Assembly (NCBI RefSeq): GCF_022965805.1
Contig: NC_133101.1
Location: 3,534,001-3,598,000 of the forward strand
From: Primulina eburnea
Taxonomy: Eukaryota > Streptophyta > Magnoliopsida > Lamiales > Gesneriaceae
Direction: 5' to 3'
DNA length: 64,000 nucleotides
Every line of letters starts with the position of its first letter. Within the stretch, counting starts at the first letter, position 1. Below, piece after piece: positions 23,200 to 35,848 of the stretch. The position numbers and the translations under genes were made by a program. The notes below the pieces were generated by a model. The model saw only the letters and a list, made by a program, of their open reading frames with translations, made no database searches and was not told the origin of the DNA.

Positions 23200-23520
23200 A
23201 CTCGACATAGTATATTGATAAAATAATGAATTCCTTCAAAAGTATTGCTTAAGAATTGAAATTCAATCATTATAGAAGATTAAATGGTATGTGCATTAAC
23301 CGAAATTCTAACAATTGTTTATTTATTATTTTAATTTAAATTATTTATATTGCATTTGTTTCATCCTTTTATTTTAATTTTAATTTATTTTATTAAATCT
23401 ATTTAAATTTTTGTTAAAGTTAACTAAAGAATTGTTCTTGAGGTAGATTTGCAATATATCAACTTTTGTTGTACGATATCAGTACGTGTTATTAAAAATT
23501 GACATGTACACTTGCAAAAA
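23200..23520 (+). mobile_element. Diverged Athila-type LTR end
   Basis: Parallels the last third of the Athila/Tat-type LTR (21600-21850). AACAATTGTTTATTTATTAT and the ending TTGACATGTACACTTGC correspond to AACACTCGCTTATTTATTAT and TTGACATCGTGCACTTGC. Strong divergence marks it as much older than its neighbour. Confidence 0.5.
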
Positions 23521-23900
23521 TATTTTGTCTAAAGATATTCAATTGTTGTAAATTATATATTGTGATGAAAAAACTCGATCAAACAGAAATCGTTATTGTC
23601 ATATATAATATATTAGAAGTTCAAGATATCTATAAATATATTATCAACATTTCATTTACGACCAAAATAGTACACCATTAATACTAAATATAATGAGAAA
23701 ATATTTGTATTTAGTAAAAATTTAACGATAAAAAGATAAATAACAAACAAAATGATATAACGAAAAATAAATTATTTAAAATAAACACATGAAAACATGT
23801 CAACTTTATATATGTGATTAATATAAATTTATTAAAAATTATAATTTTCATTTTTATTTATTATATTAAATAATTTTATCCAAAATAAAATCGCGTCTTC

Positions 23901-23918
23901 CACGTGCAACTATATATA
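23901..23918 (+). promoter_or_regulatory. Putative RLP promoter: G-box and TATA
   Basis: CACGTG (23901-23906) is followed by TATATATA (23911-23918), about 46 bp before the RLP start codon. Positions 23521-23900 are AT-rich with nothing else recognisable. Confidence 0.4.
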
Positions 23919-26129
23919 CATATTTATTGAATTGAGTAGGAACGACCATTAAGAAAAAACACCATGGGTACTCTAAATAAAATCTTAACTCATTTTCTTG
24001 TATTAACTATTATTGTCTTAGCGTGCTTGGGAAGTGTTTTCGGGCAGCATTCGTCTGGAAACATCAGATGCTTTGAGAGGGAGAGACAAGTTCTTCTCAA
24101 GTTGAAAGACGAGCTTGTTGATGGAAGTGGCAGACTCTCTTCCTGGGGTGCCGGAAGAAATCGAATGGAGTGCTGCAAATGGAGAGGTGTTCAGTGTGAT
24201 AACGTAACTAAACATGTCACACAATTGAGTCTGAGGACTCCACCAGGAATCAATCAACATGATGGACAGAGTGTTACCCCTCTCAGAGGTAAGATCAGCT
24301 CTTCGTTACTAGAATTGAAGCACTTAACTTACCTTGATCTGAGTTTCAATGATTTTGAGTATTCAAACATCCCGGAGTTCATCGGTTCATTTGAGAAATT
24401 ACAGTATCTTAATCTTTCGGATGCTAATTTAAGCAAACAAATCCCACAAAGTATTGGAAACCTTTCCCAGTTGATATATCTTGATTTTAGTTCAAATTCG
24501 GGGCTCTTTAGTGAAAATCTTGGTTGGGTCGCTCATCTTGGTTCACTGGAATATCTCGACCTCAGTGTTGTCGAGCTCGGCAAAGCATCCAATTGGTTAC
24601 ATGCAATTAGCAACTTAACATCTATAAAAGAATTACACTTGGCAAACTGTGGACTTCAAGGCATCCTCCCTTCTTCTCTTCCCTCTATCAATGCTTCTGC
24701 TTCTCTTTCTACCCTCGACTTGTCGATGAATCCCGGCATCTCATCTTCCACGTTTTTGTTTTTCTTAAACTTCAGTAAAAGCCTAACCTCCATTGATTTC
24801 TCATCTAACAATATGACAATTCTCACTCCTGCTTATGCTTTAGACAACCAGATATTTCTTGAACATCTTGATCTCTCTAATAATAACCTTGAAGGTGGGA
24901 TTCCTAAATTCTTCGGAAATATGAGCAGTTTAATACACTTGGATTTGTCCCGGAACAGTTTTATGATGCCACTTTCTGAAATTATGATTAACTTTTCGGG
25001 GTCCGTAGAAAAGAATTTGAAGTATCTGGATTTGAGTGATACTATGATAACTGGTTCATTGCCTGATTTTTCAAAGTTCTCATCCTTGAATGTGCTAGTA
25101 CTCAGGGGGAATAAGTTGAATGGATCCATTACCAAGGACTACCCAAATATCCCAAGTCTTACTCGTCTAGATTTGTCATCAAACAGTTTCACAGGTGAGC
25201 TACCCGATCTTACAATTTATCCGCTCCTCGAAAGATTGTTTCTCTCAGACAATATGTTCAATGGAGCTTTGAATGAAAACATTGGATCCCTTTCAGAGAT
25301 GAAGGTTTTAGATCTGAGTTCAAATAACTTCGAAGGCATAGTTACAGAGTCCCATTTGTTCAATCTATCTCGTCTACGAATGCTTGACTTGTCTTTTAAC
25401 CCACTGTTGACAGTAAATTGTAGCTCACATTGGATTCCTCCGTTTCAACTAATACTCATAAGGCTCTCCAACTGTAAAGTAGGGCCACGATTTCCGCAAT
25501 GGCTTCGAAACCAGAACATTTTGGATTACATTGATTTCTCATTTTCTCAAATTGTTGACACGATTCCTAATTGGATTGGTGATTTAGCTTCCAGGCCGAT
25601 ACGTCTGAATTTATCGAATAATCAAATTCATGGCGTCTTCCCTAAGATTGGATTCTCTATTTTCAACCTTTCAAGTTATATGTCGTCTCCTATACATGAT
25701 AGAGTATCTGGAATGATATTAGATCTGTCAAGAAATAAAATTACGGGTGAAGCAACATTTTTGTGCCAAAGTGAAGAGTGGGTACTGATCGACCTCTCAA
25801 ATAATCTATTTTTCGGTCATCTGCCGAACTGTTTCGCCAACTCTACTCGGATAATGTTTCTTAATTTGGCCAACAACAATTTCTCTGGAACAATCCCAAG
25901 CTCATTTGGCTCGTTACCATTGCTATCTTTGTTGAATTTGAGAAATAACAGTTTCTCAGGGGAAATCCCTACATCTTTGAGAAGCTGCACTGGGTTACAA
26001 TTCGTCGATCTTGGAGAAAATAGGCTAACAGGTATCATACCTACCTGGATAGGAGATGAGTTGCTTTCACTGATTGTTCTAAGCCTACGTTTCAACGAGT
26101 TTCGTGGGATAATACCTTCCAGCATTTGC

Positions 26130-27561
26130 TGTCACGCCCCGAAACTCGGGATTTGACACCGGCGTCGTTAACAATCACACAATTAAAAACGACAAGCCTT
26201 TCGTACCACAGCTTAAACCGAAACCAGTTTAATATCATAATCTCTAATTAAATAACCGTTGTCTTTACAATTGCCAAAATAAATAAACGACAGAGTTTTC
26301 AAATGCGGAAACGTAATACTGAAATAAACTAACTTAAACTAATCAGTTTCTCGATCGTTCACCATCCCCAAAACTGTTCGTTTTCTTCCTCTTCTATCTG
26401 TTCTTCGGGCTTATCTGGGGAGGGTCGTAAGGGGAGTGAGTATTTGGGAATACTCAGTAAATGGGGGAAAATCGAGTACAAAATAAAACAACATGCATAA
26501 TTTCGAAACATAATCATGACTCGCATACATATTTCATAACATGCATAACATTGACACGGCACTGCGACTCATCTACTTTCTACGGTTTACTGACGTCAGT
26601 CCCTAATTTTTACTCCTCTAAGGGGGCGAGGCCGTATAGCGGTTATGTCCCCCACCGCGTAAGGGTACGTCGTGGTTGGGATTCCCACCCGTATACAGTC
26701 GACTCCTCACAGTGCATTTAAAATCGTATGACGATACAAGAAAGGTAGAAAGAAGATTGTACTCGACTGTTTATTTTTCATTTAAAAAAAAATCGAAACA
26801 TGCATACTAAATTCCGAAATTTTAAAGTTTGAAAATAAGCCCACTTACAGTATATTTGATGACAAAAACGTTGGTGCTTGTCTTGGAAATAGGATCGCTC
26901 CTTGCTCTTACTCCGGACAGAACTTCGCCTTAGTTCTTGGACGACTTTGGGACGATAAATGGGGCAGGGTTTTGCTAGGGAGTGGCTGCTGAATTCGAAC
27001 TTGCAGCAAGGGAATTTTCGAGATTTTGAGTAGAGGAATGGCTAGGTTTAAAGTAGTATTTATAGTGGAGGATGGTGGGTCTAAACATGGCATGAAGATC
27101 CCATAGTCTTGCACTCAATATTCACCCAATTTGCCAAAGAACATCTATTCCAAAATGAGTTTATTTGCTACCAATCTGTGAGATTCATTCCTTTATCCTT
27201 TGCCCCTAATATTTTCGAAAATATATGCTAGCTAAGTCAAGGATTTTGTGCACAATTTGATGCTTTGCTTCCTTCTTCCTTGCAAATTTTCCATGCATCC
27301 ATGCATCTAAATATCTAGACATATATTTCTAGGAGCATTTCGAAAATATTCCCCCAATATTCATGCCCCAAATTCTTTTAATTGCACGATATGCGATCTT
27401 GTAAGATTTAACTTCCCAAATTTTCTAAATTGCATGCCTTGGTATAGAATATTATTGACTTGGTCTTGCATTTCCAATTTATTCTCAAAAGCATATCTTA
27501 TTCAATAAAATCCCAAAAATTTCTATACAATACTTAATTATAAAAATTCTCGGTTCTTACA
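26130..27561 (-). repeat. 3' LTR of the chromovirus, 1432 bp
   Basis: Begins TGTAAGAACCGAG and ends GGGGCGTGACA on the minus strand. It is 10 nt longer than the 5' LTR: 9 nt near 26210 and 1 nt near 27131. Confidence 0.92.
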
Positions 27562-29521
27562 TCCCTCCCTCCTTATGAAAAGTTTCGTCCTCGAAACTTG
27601 GGTTGGCTTGGTCTCCAAACAGGTAGGGATATTCCTTTCGCATCCTTCCTTCGACTTCCCAAGTCGCTTCTCGCTCAGTGTGGTTAGACCATTGTACCTT
27701 GACGTAGGGAATAATACGTCGCCTAAGGACCTGCTCTTTGGTGTCCACGATTCTGATAGGAACTTCCTCGTATTTCAGTTCTTCTCCCAAGTTTCCTTCC
27801 ATTATGAGTGGTTCTACTTCCAGAACGTGGCTTGGGTCTGGAACGTACCTCCTTAGTTGAGAAACGTGGAACACGTTGTGGATCCTTGACATGTTTGGTG
27901 GCAGTGCCAGCCTGCATGCTAGCGTGCCCACTTTTTCCAAGATTTCAAAGGGTCCAACATAGCGAGGGTTCAGTTTTCCGGCCTTACTGAATCGGACAAC
28001 TCCTCTCATAGGCGAGACTTTCACATATGCCTTCTCGCCCACGTTGAACTCTACCGGCCTTCTTTTCAGATCTGCCCAGCTCTTTTGTCGGTCCTGAGCT
28101 GCTTTGAGTTTCTCTCGGACAATTTTAACCTTGTCTACTGTCATCTGTACTAGCTCGGGTCCCACTATAGCTTTCTCTCCCACTTCATCCCAGTAAAGTG
28201 GTGATCGACATTTTCTGCCATACAGGGCTTCGTATGGAGCCATTCCGATGCTGCTGTGATAGCTGTTGTTGTAAGCAAACTCAATTAGGGGTAAATGAGT
28301 GCTCCAGTTGCTATTGAATTCCAGAGCGCATGCTCGCAGCATATCCTCTAAAGTTTGTATGGTCCTCTCCGTTTGCCCATCGGTTTGGGGGTGATAGGCA
28401 GTACTTAGGGTTACTTTCGTCCCCATGGCCTCTTGAAAGCTCTTCCAAAAGCGCGAGACGAACCTCGGATCTCTATCAGATAAGATGCTCACTGGTACTC
28501 CATGAAGTCTGACAATGTTGTCCATGTACAGTGAAGCCAACTTGTCGAGATTGTAATTCATGCGGACGGGTAGGAAGTGTGCAGTCTTGGTGAGTCTGTC
28601 CACGATTACCCATATACCGTCGTGGCTTTGCCTAGACTTTGGCAATCCTACCACGAAATCCATGGAGATATGCTCCCATTTCCACTCGGGGATTTCCAAA
28701 GGTTGCAGTAATCCTCCAGGTCGCTGATGTTCTGCTTTGACCTGCTGGCATACCTGACATCTAGAGACGAATTCAGCTACATCTCTCTTCATGCCATTCC
28801 ACCAGAAGCTATTTTTGAGATCCCTGTACATCTTCGTACTGCCTGGATGGACTGAGAATTTTGACTTGTGCGCTTCTGTCATTATCTCTCGGCGAAGGTT
28901 ATCACTGTCTGGCACACATAGTCTTCCTTTCATCCATAAGATTCCCTTGTCATCAATTTGATGATCCTGAGACTTCCCTTCTCTGACCTGCTCCTTAATT
29001 TTAGTCAGTACCGGGTCTTGATCTTGGTTTAACTTGACGGTCTCCTGCAGACATGGCCGGGCCGAGAGGGAAGCTAGAGTCATTCTTCCTGGGCCCTTCC
29101 GACTTAGGGCATCAGCCACTTTGTTTGCTTTACCCGGGTGGTAACTTATAGTCAAGTCATAATCTTTCAGAAGTTCGATCCATCGTCTTTGCCTCATATT
29201 AAGTTTCTTTTGGGTGAACAAGTACTTGAGGCTCTGATGATCTGTGAAGATTTCACATTTGGCACCATAGAGGTAGTGCCTCCAAATTTTTAAGGCGAAG
29301 ACAACCGCTGCTAGTTCCAGGTCATGAGTAGGATAATTCTGCTCGTGCGGTTTCAACTGTCTAGACGCATAGGCGATCACTCTTCCTTCTTGCATTAGTA
29401 CGCATCCTAGACCGTCCTTAGAGGCGTCACTGTAAATCGTGAAATCCTTATTCTCTGCGGGCAAGATCAGCACTGTGTGGATGCGAGTTTCTCTTTCAGC
29501 GTCTGGAAACTTTTCTCGCAA
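27557..29521 (-). CDS. Chromovirus pol, second part: RNase H, integrase, chromodomain
   Basis: A 654-codon frame. RNase H occupies about residues 27-140 ([33 protein letters not shown]). The integrase HHCC zinc site uses H218, H225, C255 and C258. The DDE core shows MDFVVGLP (about 288), LSDRDPRF (about 349) and [11 protein letters not shown] (about 377-387). A chromodomain lies at about 590-640 ([13 protein letters not shown], then ATWEVEGRM). The chromodomain directs integration to marked chromatin in this family. The stop codon lies inside the LTR, made by the first bases TGTAA, so the last residues are encoded by the purine tract. The normal start is lost: this frame is joined to the RT frame only across the frameshift near 29490. 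Confidence 0.92.
   Translation of the reverse strand: MREKFPDAERETRIHTVLILPAENKDFTIYSDASKDGLGCVLMQEGRVIAYASRQLKPHEQNYPTHDLELAAVVFALKIWRHYLYGAKCEIFTDHQSLKYLFTQKKLNMRQRRWIELLKDYDLTISYHPGKANKVADALSRKGPGRMTLASLSARPCLQETVKLNQDQDPVLTKIKEQVREGKSQDHQIDDKGILWMKGRLCVPDSDNLRREIMTEAHKSKFSVHPGSTKMYRDLKNSFWWNGMKRDVAEFVSRCQVCQQVKAEHQRPGGLLQPLEIPEWKWEHISMDFVVGLPKSRQSHDGIWVIVDRLTKTAHFLPVRMNYNLDKLASLYMDNIVRLHGVPVSILSDRDPRFVSRFWKSFQEAMGTKVTLSTAYHPQTDGQTERTIQTLEDMLRACALEFNSNWSTHLPLIEFAYNNSYHSSIGMAPYEALYGRKCRSPLYWDEVGEKAIVGPELVQMTVDKVKIVREKLKAAQDRQKSWADLKRRPVEFNVGEKAYVKVSPMRGVVRFSKAGKLNPRYVGPFEILEKVGTLACRLALPPNMSRIHNVFHVSQLRRYVPDPSHVLEVEPLIMEGNLGEELKYEEVPIRIVDTKEQVLRRRIIPYVKVQWSNHTEREATWEVEGRMRKEYPYLFGDQANPSFEDETFHKEGGM
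27562..27576 (-). other. Polypurine tract of the chromovirus
   Basis: AAGGAGGGAGGGA on the minus strand directly before the 3' LTR. It primes plus-strand synthesis. Confidence 0.8.
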
Positions 29522-32055
29522 TCCTCACTCCAGGTGAATTTTGAATTTTTCTGTGTGAGCTTCGTCAGTGGCACGGCTATCGAGGAGAACCCTTCGACGA
29601 ATTTTCGGTAATATCCTGCCAATCCAAGAAAGCTTCTGATATCAGTGGCGTTCTTCGGTCTCGGCCACTCTGTAATTGCCTCTACTTTCCTTGGATCCAC
29701 TGACACTCCTGTTCTCGAGATCACGTGTCCTAGAAATGACACACTTATTAGCCAGAATTCACACTTGCTAAACTTAGCATAGAGCTTATTCTCTCTTAAG
29801 ATTTGCAGAGCAAGGTGAAGGTGCTCTTCGTGGCTTGCCTCGTCAGGAGAATAGACGAGAATGTCGTCGATGAATACCACTATGAACTGATCCAGAAATG
29901 GCTTGAATACTCTGTTCATAAGGTCCATGAATGCTGCTGGTGCGTTGGTCAGACCAAAGGGCATCACTGTGAATTCGTAGTGCCCGTATCTGGTTCGAAA
30001 GGCTGTCTTGGGAATATCTTCAGCCCTGACCTTTAACTGATGATAACCTGTCCTCAGGTCCAGTTTAGAAAAGACGGCGGCTCCTTTAAGCTGATCGAAC
30101 AGATCGTCTATCCGAGGTAGAGGGTACCTGTTCTTGATTGTGATCTTGTTCAATTCTCTGTAGTCGATGCATAATCTCATACTTCCGTCTTTCTTCTTTA
30201 CGAAGAGTACTGGAGCTCCCCACGGGGACACACTTGGTCGAATCTGCCTTTTATCTAGTAATTCTTGGAGTTGTTCCTTTAACTCCTTGAGTTCGGCTGG
30301 TGCCATTCTGTACGGTGCCTTAGAGATTGGTGCCGCACCGGGAACCAGGTTGATCTCGAACTCCACCTCGCGGTCCGGGACTGTCCCTGAGAGTTCTTCT
30401 GGAAAAACATCGGGGAACTCTCTCACTATCGGGATGTCTTCCAGTTTCAGCTCGACTTCTTCTGTTACCTCACTGACCATTGCTAGGTAGATATCTTCTC
30501 CGGATTTCATGGCTTTCCAAGCTTGAGATGCGGACAATAGTGATTTCCGCCCCTTGGATTTACCGTGAAACACGACTTCTTCCTGATTCGGGGTTCGGAG
30601 TTTGACTTCCTTTCCCTTACAATCTACTACTGCATTGTTTCTCGCTAACCAATCCATCCCTAAGATGATGTCGAAATCGACCATGATCAACTGTATCAAG
30701 TCGGCGCTAAAAGTCTGATTATTAATACTGATCTCACAATCTCTGTAAATCTCCTCAGTTTCTATAGCTCTACTCGTAGGTGTGGCTATTCGGAATGGTT
30801 CGGTTAGCTTATCAGGCCTACGTCCTAACTTCTTAGCAAATCTCTTAGACATAAAGGAATGGGTAGCACCGCAGTCAAATAATGCATAGGCAGGTACTGA
30901 TTGAATTAGAATGGTACCTGACACGACTTCAGTTGCGTCATCAGCCTCTTCCTGCGTCATGGCAAAGATCCTAGCATTGGGTTTGTCCTCCTTTGGTTTA
31001 CTAGGGCCTGCTCCCGCGTTTGGTCCAGTTCCTCTGTTTGGCCCTGCTGGTCGGTTGGCAGCTGTAGGACATTCTGCAATTCGGTGTCCCGCTTTCCCAC
31101 ATCCGAAGCATACACCGCTGGCCCTTCGGCATTCCCCAGAGTGTTTGAAGCCACATGTTGAGCATGGCTTGAGTCCTTGATAGTTATTGGCGGGGAATTT
31201 ACCTGAGGGAGGTCCATTCGACTGATTGGGCTTCTTGAACACTGGTCTGCCCTGAGAAGGCTGGTTGATAGGGGGTCGCTTATTCCTGTTTTCCCCTTCT
31301 CTCCGACGAATATCAGCTTCGGCTCGGATAGCCGCCCCCATCAAGTCTGAAAAGTTGGTAGGTTGGTAGACTGCCAGAGCGGATTGGATTCTGCTGTTCA
31401 ACCCCTTCTTAAATCGGTGCAATTTCAGAACTTCATCTGCCATAATTGCAGGAGCATAAGAACCAAGGGCATTGAATTGAGAGGTATATTCCACCACTGA
31501 CATGTCTGGAGCCTGACTGAAATTCTCAAATTCACTTAGCTTCTGCAGTCTGACTTCTGCCGGGTAGTACTGTTTCAGAAATGTTTCCCGGAAGATTCGC
31601 CATGTGATTGGTCCAGCAGCGGTCATGGCTGGCGAGACTGCTTCCCACCATTTAGCTGCCTTGTCTTCCAAGAAGGGCACTACCACGTCCACTTTTAGTG
31701 CATCCGGGACTTCCAACAGTCTTAACTGAGTTTCCACACTCTTTAGCCAACTCTGGCTAATTTCCGGGTCAGCAGCGCCACTGAAGGTTGGGCACCTGTT
31801 CTTGCGCAGAGACTCGTAATGAAACTTGACCCCATGCTGTGGTGGAGGTGGGGGCTGCTGGTTAGCATTGGGGTTCACTAACCCCTGAAGTGTAGTTGCC
31901 ACGATCGTGGCTATAGCCATTAGGTCTGCCTGGTTGAGGTTGAACTGGGGTGGAGGCCCGTTGCCTTCTCCATTAGTATTGTCGTTGTTGTTGTTGTTGT
32001 TGTTGTTGTTAGCATAACGGGGGTTGCGGTTCTGTCTCGGTGGTCTACCGGCCAT
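29467..32055 (-). CDS. Chromovirus gag, protease and reverse transcriptase
   Basis: An 862-codon frame. After an Asn-rich N-terminus, the gag domain spans about 80-250, with a zinc knuckle at 316-329 ([14 protein letters not shown]). An extra CX2CX3HX3C-like motif precedes it at 298-309. The aspartic protease motif is FDCGATHS (about 393-400). The RT domain runs from about 580 onward, with [11 protein letters not shown] and the catalytic FIDD at 728-731. The frame ends at 29467, just past the RT connection region, by a frameshift: RNase H continues in another frame from 29521. The lesion is small, and all upstream motifs are intact. The asparagine run is encoded by a GTT repeat on the plus strand (31981-32012). 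Confidence 0.92.
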   Translation of the reverse strand: MAGRPPRQNRNPRYANNNNNNNNNDNTNGEGNGPPPQFNLNQADLMAIATIVATTLQGLVNPNANQQPPPPPQHGVKFHYESLRKNRCPTFSGAADPEISQSWLKSVETQLRLLEVPDALKVDVVVPFLEDKAAKWWEAVSPAMTAAGPITWRIFRETFLKQYYPAEVRLQKLSEFENFSQAPDMSVVEYTSQFNALGSYAPAIMADEVLKLHRFKKGLNSRIQSALAVYQPTNFSDLMGAAIRAEADIRRREGENRNKRPPINQPSQGRPVFKKPNQSNGPPSGKFPANNYQGLKPCSTCGFKHSGECRRASGVCFGCGKAGHRIAECPTAANRPAGPNRGTGPNAGAGPSKPKEDKPNARIFAMTQEEADDATEVVSGTILIQSVPAYALFDCGATHSFMSKRFAKKLGRRPDKLTEPFRIATPTSRAIETEEIYRDCEISINNQTFSADLIQLIMVDFDIILGMDWLARNNAVVDCKGKEVKLRTPNQEEVVFHGKSKGRKSLLSASQAWKAMKSGEDIYLAMVSEVTEEVELKLEDIPIVREFPDVFPEELSGTVPDREVEFEINLVPGAAPISKAPYRMAPAELKELKEQLQELLDKRQIRPSVSPWGAPVLFVKKKDGSMRLCIDYRELNKITIKNRYPLPRIDDLFDQLKGAAVFSKLDLRTGYHQLKVRAEDIPKTAFRTRYGHYEFTVMPFGLTNAPAAFMDLMNRVFKPFLDQFIVVFIDDILVYSPDEASHEEHLHLALQILRENKLYAKFSKCEFWLISVSFLGHVISRTGVSVDPRKVEAITEWPRPKNATDIRSFLGLAGYYRKFVEGFSSIAVPLTKLTQKNSKFTWSEDCEKSFQTLKEKLASTQC

Positions 32056-32331
32056 TTCCTACAAGTTAAACGCTTCTAAGAATTGGTTGTACAAATCGAC
32101 AAGATTGAATAGATAAGTTATGCTGGAACAACTGAGTAAATAAACAAACATAACTTGAATGTAGATGCACGACTGAGATAAATAATAATCATACTTTATT
32201 AATTTTCGAATTCAAAGAAACAACTGACTGAACAAATTGTACCGAATGGAAATAAGTAATGCTGACTGAAAATAAAATAGCAACAATGGAAGGATAAACT
32301 CCTAGTAATAAAGAAAGGTAACTAAGATGAT

Positions 32332-33024
32332 CTAATCGTCTATCTCTCCATCCCCTACTGCAGCTATCGGCTCATCTATCTCAATAGGCTCCTCTTCTTC
32401 TGGCTCTTCCTCCGGCTCTTCCTCCTGCAGTGCCTCAACCATGAGAGTAAGATTGGCATTCTCTGTACTGAGCTGTGCGTTTGCTGCGTTAAGCTGGGCC
32501 ACCTGCATCTTCCACTCATGAGCATTTGCCTCTGCCTCGTCCAACAGGTCTACAGTACTCTGGTAGCGTAGCTCGTAACTCTCCTTATTTTCTTTGATCT
32601 TATCCCTTAGGGCTTCAGCTTGCTGGACCAGGCGTTGGTTCACATATGCTAGACTGTTCATGGCCTCACAAGAATTCTCTAGCCTTCGCTTACCTCTGGC
32701 ATTCTGCTGCTTCTCCTCTTCAAGTTCCTTGCGATAGCGATCCGCATCCTCTTGTAGCTTCCCATTTTGATACTTACACTGTTCTATGACATCCCGTAGG
32801 TCCATGTTATCTCCCCTAACTAGTTCCCCCTGATAGATAGACTGATTAAGGCGGACCTGAATCTCTTCTTTCTCTGCTGTTAAGGCTTGGACCTCACTCC
32901 TCCTCTCGCTTAATCGGGCTCTAAGTCGTCGAATCTGACGTGACTGGTAGTGAAGGGCAAGCTCCTTCAGACGAAGGGCAGCTTGGAAACGAGTACGGGG
33001 TCGCAGGGGAGTAGATGGAGCCAT
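32332..33024 (-). CDS. Extra coiled-coil ORF upstream of gag
   Basis: A 230-codon frame in element orientation, between primer site and gag. It begins MAPSTPLRPRTRFQAALRLK. Most of it (about 20-190) is a long heptad-rich coiled coil with abundant E, K, Q and L. The last 30 residues are strongly acidic, with repeated EEPEEE. No enzymatic motif is seen. Tekay/Del elements normally have only gag-pol, so this is an additional gene; a similar position is occupied by ORF1 in Ogre elements, to which it is not obviously related. It may act in particle assembly or RNA packaging, or it may be captured host sequence. Confidence 0.7.
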   Translation of the reverse strand: MAPSTPLRPRTRFQAALRLKELALHYQSRQIRRLRARLSERRSEVQALTAEKEEIQVRLNQSIYQGELVRGDNMDLRDVIEQCKYQNGKLQEDADRYRKELEEEKQQNARGKRRLENSCEAMNSLAYVNQRLVQQAEALRDKIKENKESYELRYQSTVDLLDEAEANAHEWKMQVAQLNAANAQLSTENANLTLMVEALQEEEPEEEPEEEEPIEIDEPIAAVGDGEIDD

Positions 33025-33503
33025 TTCCTGAAATCAAAAACGGAAATGCTCAGAATCCGAAATAGACAGTATATAACAAGTGAAAATATGCAATACATAT
33101 GAAATTTTCGAAATTTAAATGAATATATAAAAAAATTTTTTTTTTTTTTTTTTTTCCAAAAATGGAAAGTTTGGAATTAGACATATGGGTTCGAAGCATA
33201 TGTCGAGAGGATTCCAGAACAGTTGACGGAATCGAATTTGGAGTTTCCTACGAAAAGTCCTAGGGGTTACAAAACTTTCCTAAAACGGCAAAATCGAGGT
33301 TTCGGAGGCCTAAACGAAGGAATTTCGCGATTTTTCGCTGGGGCTCCCGATTACAGTTGGGAGTCTTGATCGTTGGGCCGTTTCGGAGGGGGTAGCATTG
33401 GCCTTTCATTAAAATTCCACCGAAAATTTTTGAGGGTTTTTTTTTTTTTTTTTTTTGAAAAAAAAAATCGAATTTTCTTCCCGCTCGGATTATGAACCTG
33501 GCG
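33025..33503 (-). other. 5' leader of the chromovirus
   Basis: Untranslated region between primer site and the extra ORF, with two homopolymer runs (A on the element strand) near 33138-33157 and 33430-33468. No other gene is seen. Confidence 0.7.
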
Positions 33504-33515
33504 GCTCTGATACCA
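33504..33515 (-). other. Primer-binding site, tRNA-Met type
   Basis: TGGTATCAGAGC on the minus strand, separated from the 5' LTR by 6 nt. It is complementary to the 3' end of initiator tRNA-Met. Confidence 0.9.
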
Positions 33516-33521
33516 CTTAAA

Positions 33522-34943
33522 TGTCACGCCCCGAAACTCGGGATTTGACACCGGCGTCGTTAACAATCACACAATTAAAAACGACAAGCCTTTCGTACCA
33601 CTGAAACCAGTTTAATATCATAATCTCTAATTAAATAACCGTTGTCTTTACAATTGCCAAAATAAATAAACGACAGAGTTTTCAAATGCGGAAACGTAAT
33701 ACTGAAATAAACTAACTTAAACTAATCAGTTTCTCGATCGTTCACCATCCCCAAAACTGTTCGTTTTCTTCCTCTTCTATCTGTTCTTCGGGCTTATCTG
33801 GGGAGGGTCGTAAGGGGAGTGAGTATTTGGGAATACTCAGTAAATGGGGGAAAATCGAGTACAAAATAAAACAACATGCATAATTTCGAAACATAATCAT
33901 GACTCGCATACATATTTCATAACATGCATAACATTGACACGGCACTGCGACTCATCTACTTTCTACGGTTTACTGACGTCAGTCCCTAATTTTTACTCCT
34001 CTAAGGGGGCGAGGCCGTATAGCGGTTATGTCCCCCACCGCGTAAGGGTACGTCGTGGTTGGGATTCCCACCCGTATACAGTCGACTCCTCACAGTGCAT
34101 TTAAAATCGTATGACGATACAAGAAAGGTAGAAAGAAGATTGTACTCGACTGTTTATTTTTCATTTAAAAAAAAATCGAAACATGCATACTAAATTCCGA
34201 AATTTTAAAGTTTGAAAATAAGCCCACTTACAGTATATTTGATGATAAAAACGTTGGTGCTTGTCTTGGAAATAGGATCGCTCCTTGCTCTTACTCCGGA
34301 CAGAACTTCGCCTTAGTTCTTGGACGACTTTGGGACGATAAATGGGGCAGGGTTTTGCTAGGGAGTGGCTGCTGAATTCGAACTTGCAGCAAGGGAATTT
34401 TCGAGATTTTGAGTAGAGGAATGGCTAGGTTTAAAGTATTATTTATAGTGGAGGATGGTGGGTCTAAACATGGCATGAAGATCCCATAGTCTTGCACTCA
34501 ATATTCACCCAATTGCCAAAGAACATCTATTCCAAAATGAGTTTATTTGCTACCAATCTGTGAGATTCATTCCTTTATCCTTTGCCCCTAATATTTTCGA
34601 AAATATATGCTAGCTAAGTCAAGGATTTTGTGCACAATTTGATGCTTTGCTTCCTTCTTCCTTGCAAATTTTCCATGCATCCATGCATCTAAATATCTAG
34701 ACATATATTTCTAGGAGCATTTCGAAAATATTCCCCCAATATTCATGCCCCAAATTCTTTTAATTGCACGATATGCGATCTTGTCAGATTTAACTTCCCA
34801 AATTTTCTAAATTGCATGCCTTGGTATAGAATATTATTGACTTGGTCTTGCATTTCCAATTTATTCTCAAAAGCATATCTTATTCAATAAAATCCCAAAA
34901 ATTTCTATACAATACTTAATTATAAAAATTCTCGGTTCTTACA
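33522..34943 (-). repeat. 5' LTR of the chromovirus, 1422 bp
   Basis: Nearly identical to 26130-27561. A TATA-like ACTATAAATAATAC occurs near 34435-34448 on the minus strand. Substitutions visible between LTRs include positions 34245, 34439 and 34785. Confidence 0.92.
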
Positions 34944-35754
34944 TTTGCAACCTACAAATTATCCAAGTTCTAGACCTCTCTTTGAACAAGATATCCGGAG
35001 TTATACCAAAATGCTTGGATAATCTTACTGCCATGACCGCTGGACCCGGATCCGAGCAGAATTTTTCAAATATAGTGGGTACTCCCTCACTGTACTATAC
35101 CTTACAAGATGCTGCCTTTTTCATGTGGAAAGGACAGACGATCATCTACTTAATTCATAATATATTTGTCCAACTCATTGATTTGTCGAGCAATGCCTTA
35201 ATTGGTGATATCCCATCTGAAATCACAAAACTTCTTGGCCTAAATTCGTTGAATCTTTCAAGAAACAGTTTAAGTGGACAAATTCCTGTAAACATTGGTC
35301 TCTTGAAATACTTGGATTCCCTAGATCTTTCAAGAAACTACCTCTTTGGGGATATTCCGGCCAGCCTTTCCGAATTGAGCTTTGGAAAGTTAGACTTGTC
35401 ATACAACAACTTGTCGGGTAGAATTCCACCTCTGAGCTTTGATGAATCTGCCTTTGCTGGGAATCCTGGCCTTTGTGGGCTTCCTGTACTCAATAAATCT
35501 TGCCCCAACGACAATGAAAACAGAAATAAATCAGATGCCAGTGTAACGGACAACTTGAAGCTCGACGAAGATGAGTTGATTACCAATGGATTTTATATCT
35601 GTATGGCATTCGGTTTTGTTTTTGGAGTTTGGGGGATATTCGGATTAATACTACTCAACAAGTCAGCAAGATCCGCTTATTTCAAGTTGCTGGACGCAAT
35701 TGAAGACTTTGTATACATGAGAGGAGAGCTCAAAAGCGGCCTATCTAACAGGAG

Positions 35755-35848
35755 GTATTCAAAAATAGTTTGTATTTTTTATATTTCACTCGATACTAAT
35801 CATGTAAGACTAAATTGGTGTAAGTTTTGTTGGTGCATTATTCTGCAG
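35755..35848 (+). other. 3'-terminal intron of the RLP gene
   Basis: GTATTC donor and TTCTGCAG acceptor. Splicing adds AGG CTA and stop, giving the C-terminus SNRRL. Without splicing the frame would add about 60 residues of no known type. The short basic end fits the family. Confidence 0.6.

Larger units (their letters stand above)
26130..34943 (-). mobile_element. Ty3/gypsy chromovirus (Tekay/Del type), nearly intact
   Basis: An 8814-bp element with LTRs at 33522-34943 (5') and 26130-27561 (3') and a 5-bp TSD TTTGC (26125-26129 and 34944-34948). It carries a tRNA-Met primer site and a purine tract. Genes are a coiled-coil ORF, then gag-protease-RT, then RNase H-integrase-chromodomain, with one frameshift in pol. 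The LTRs differ by two small indels (9 nt and 1 nt) and a few substitutions. It inserted recently into the RLP gene, in reverse orientation to it. Confidence 0.93.

Noticed and set aside
26359..27114. Short frames duplicated at 33742-34497
   Set aside because: They lie in the two LTRs of the chromovirus and are identical only because the LTRs are; no protein family is recognised.
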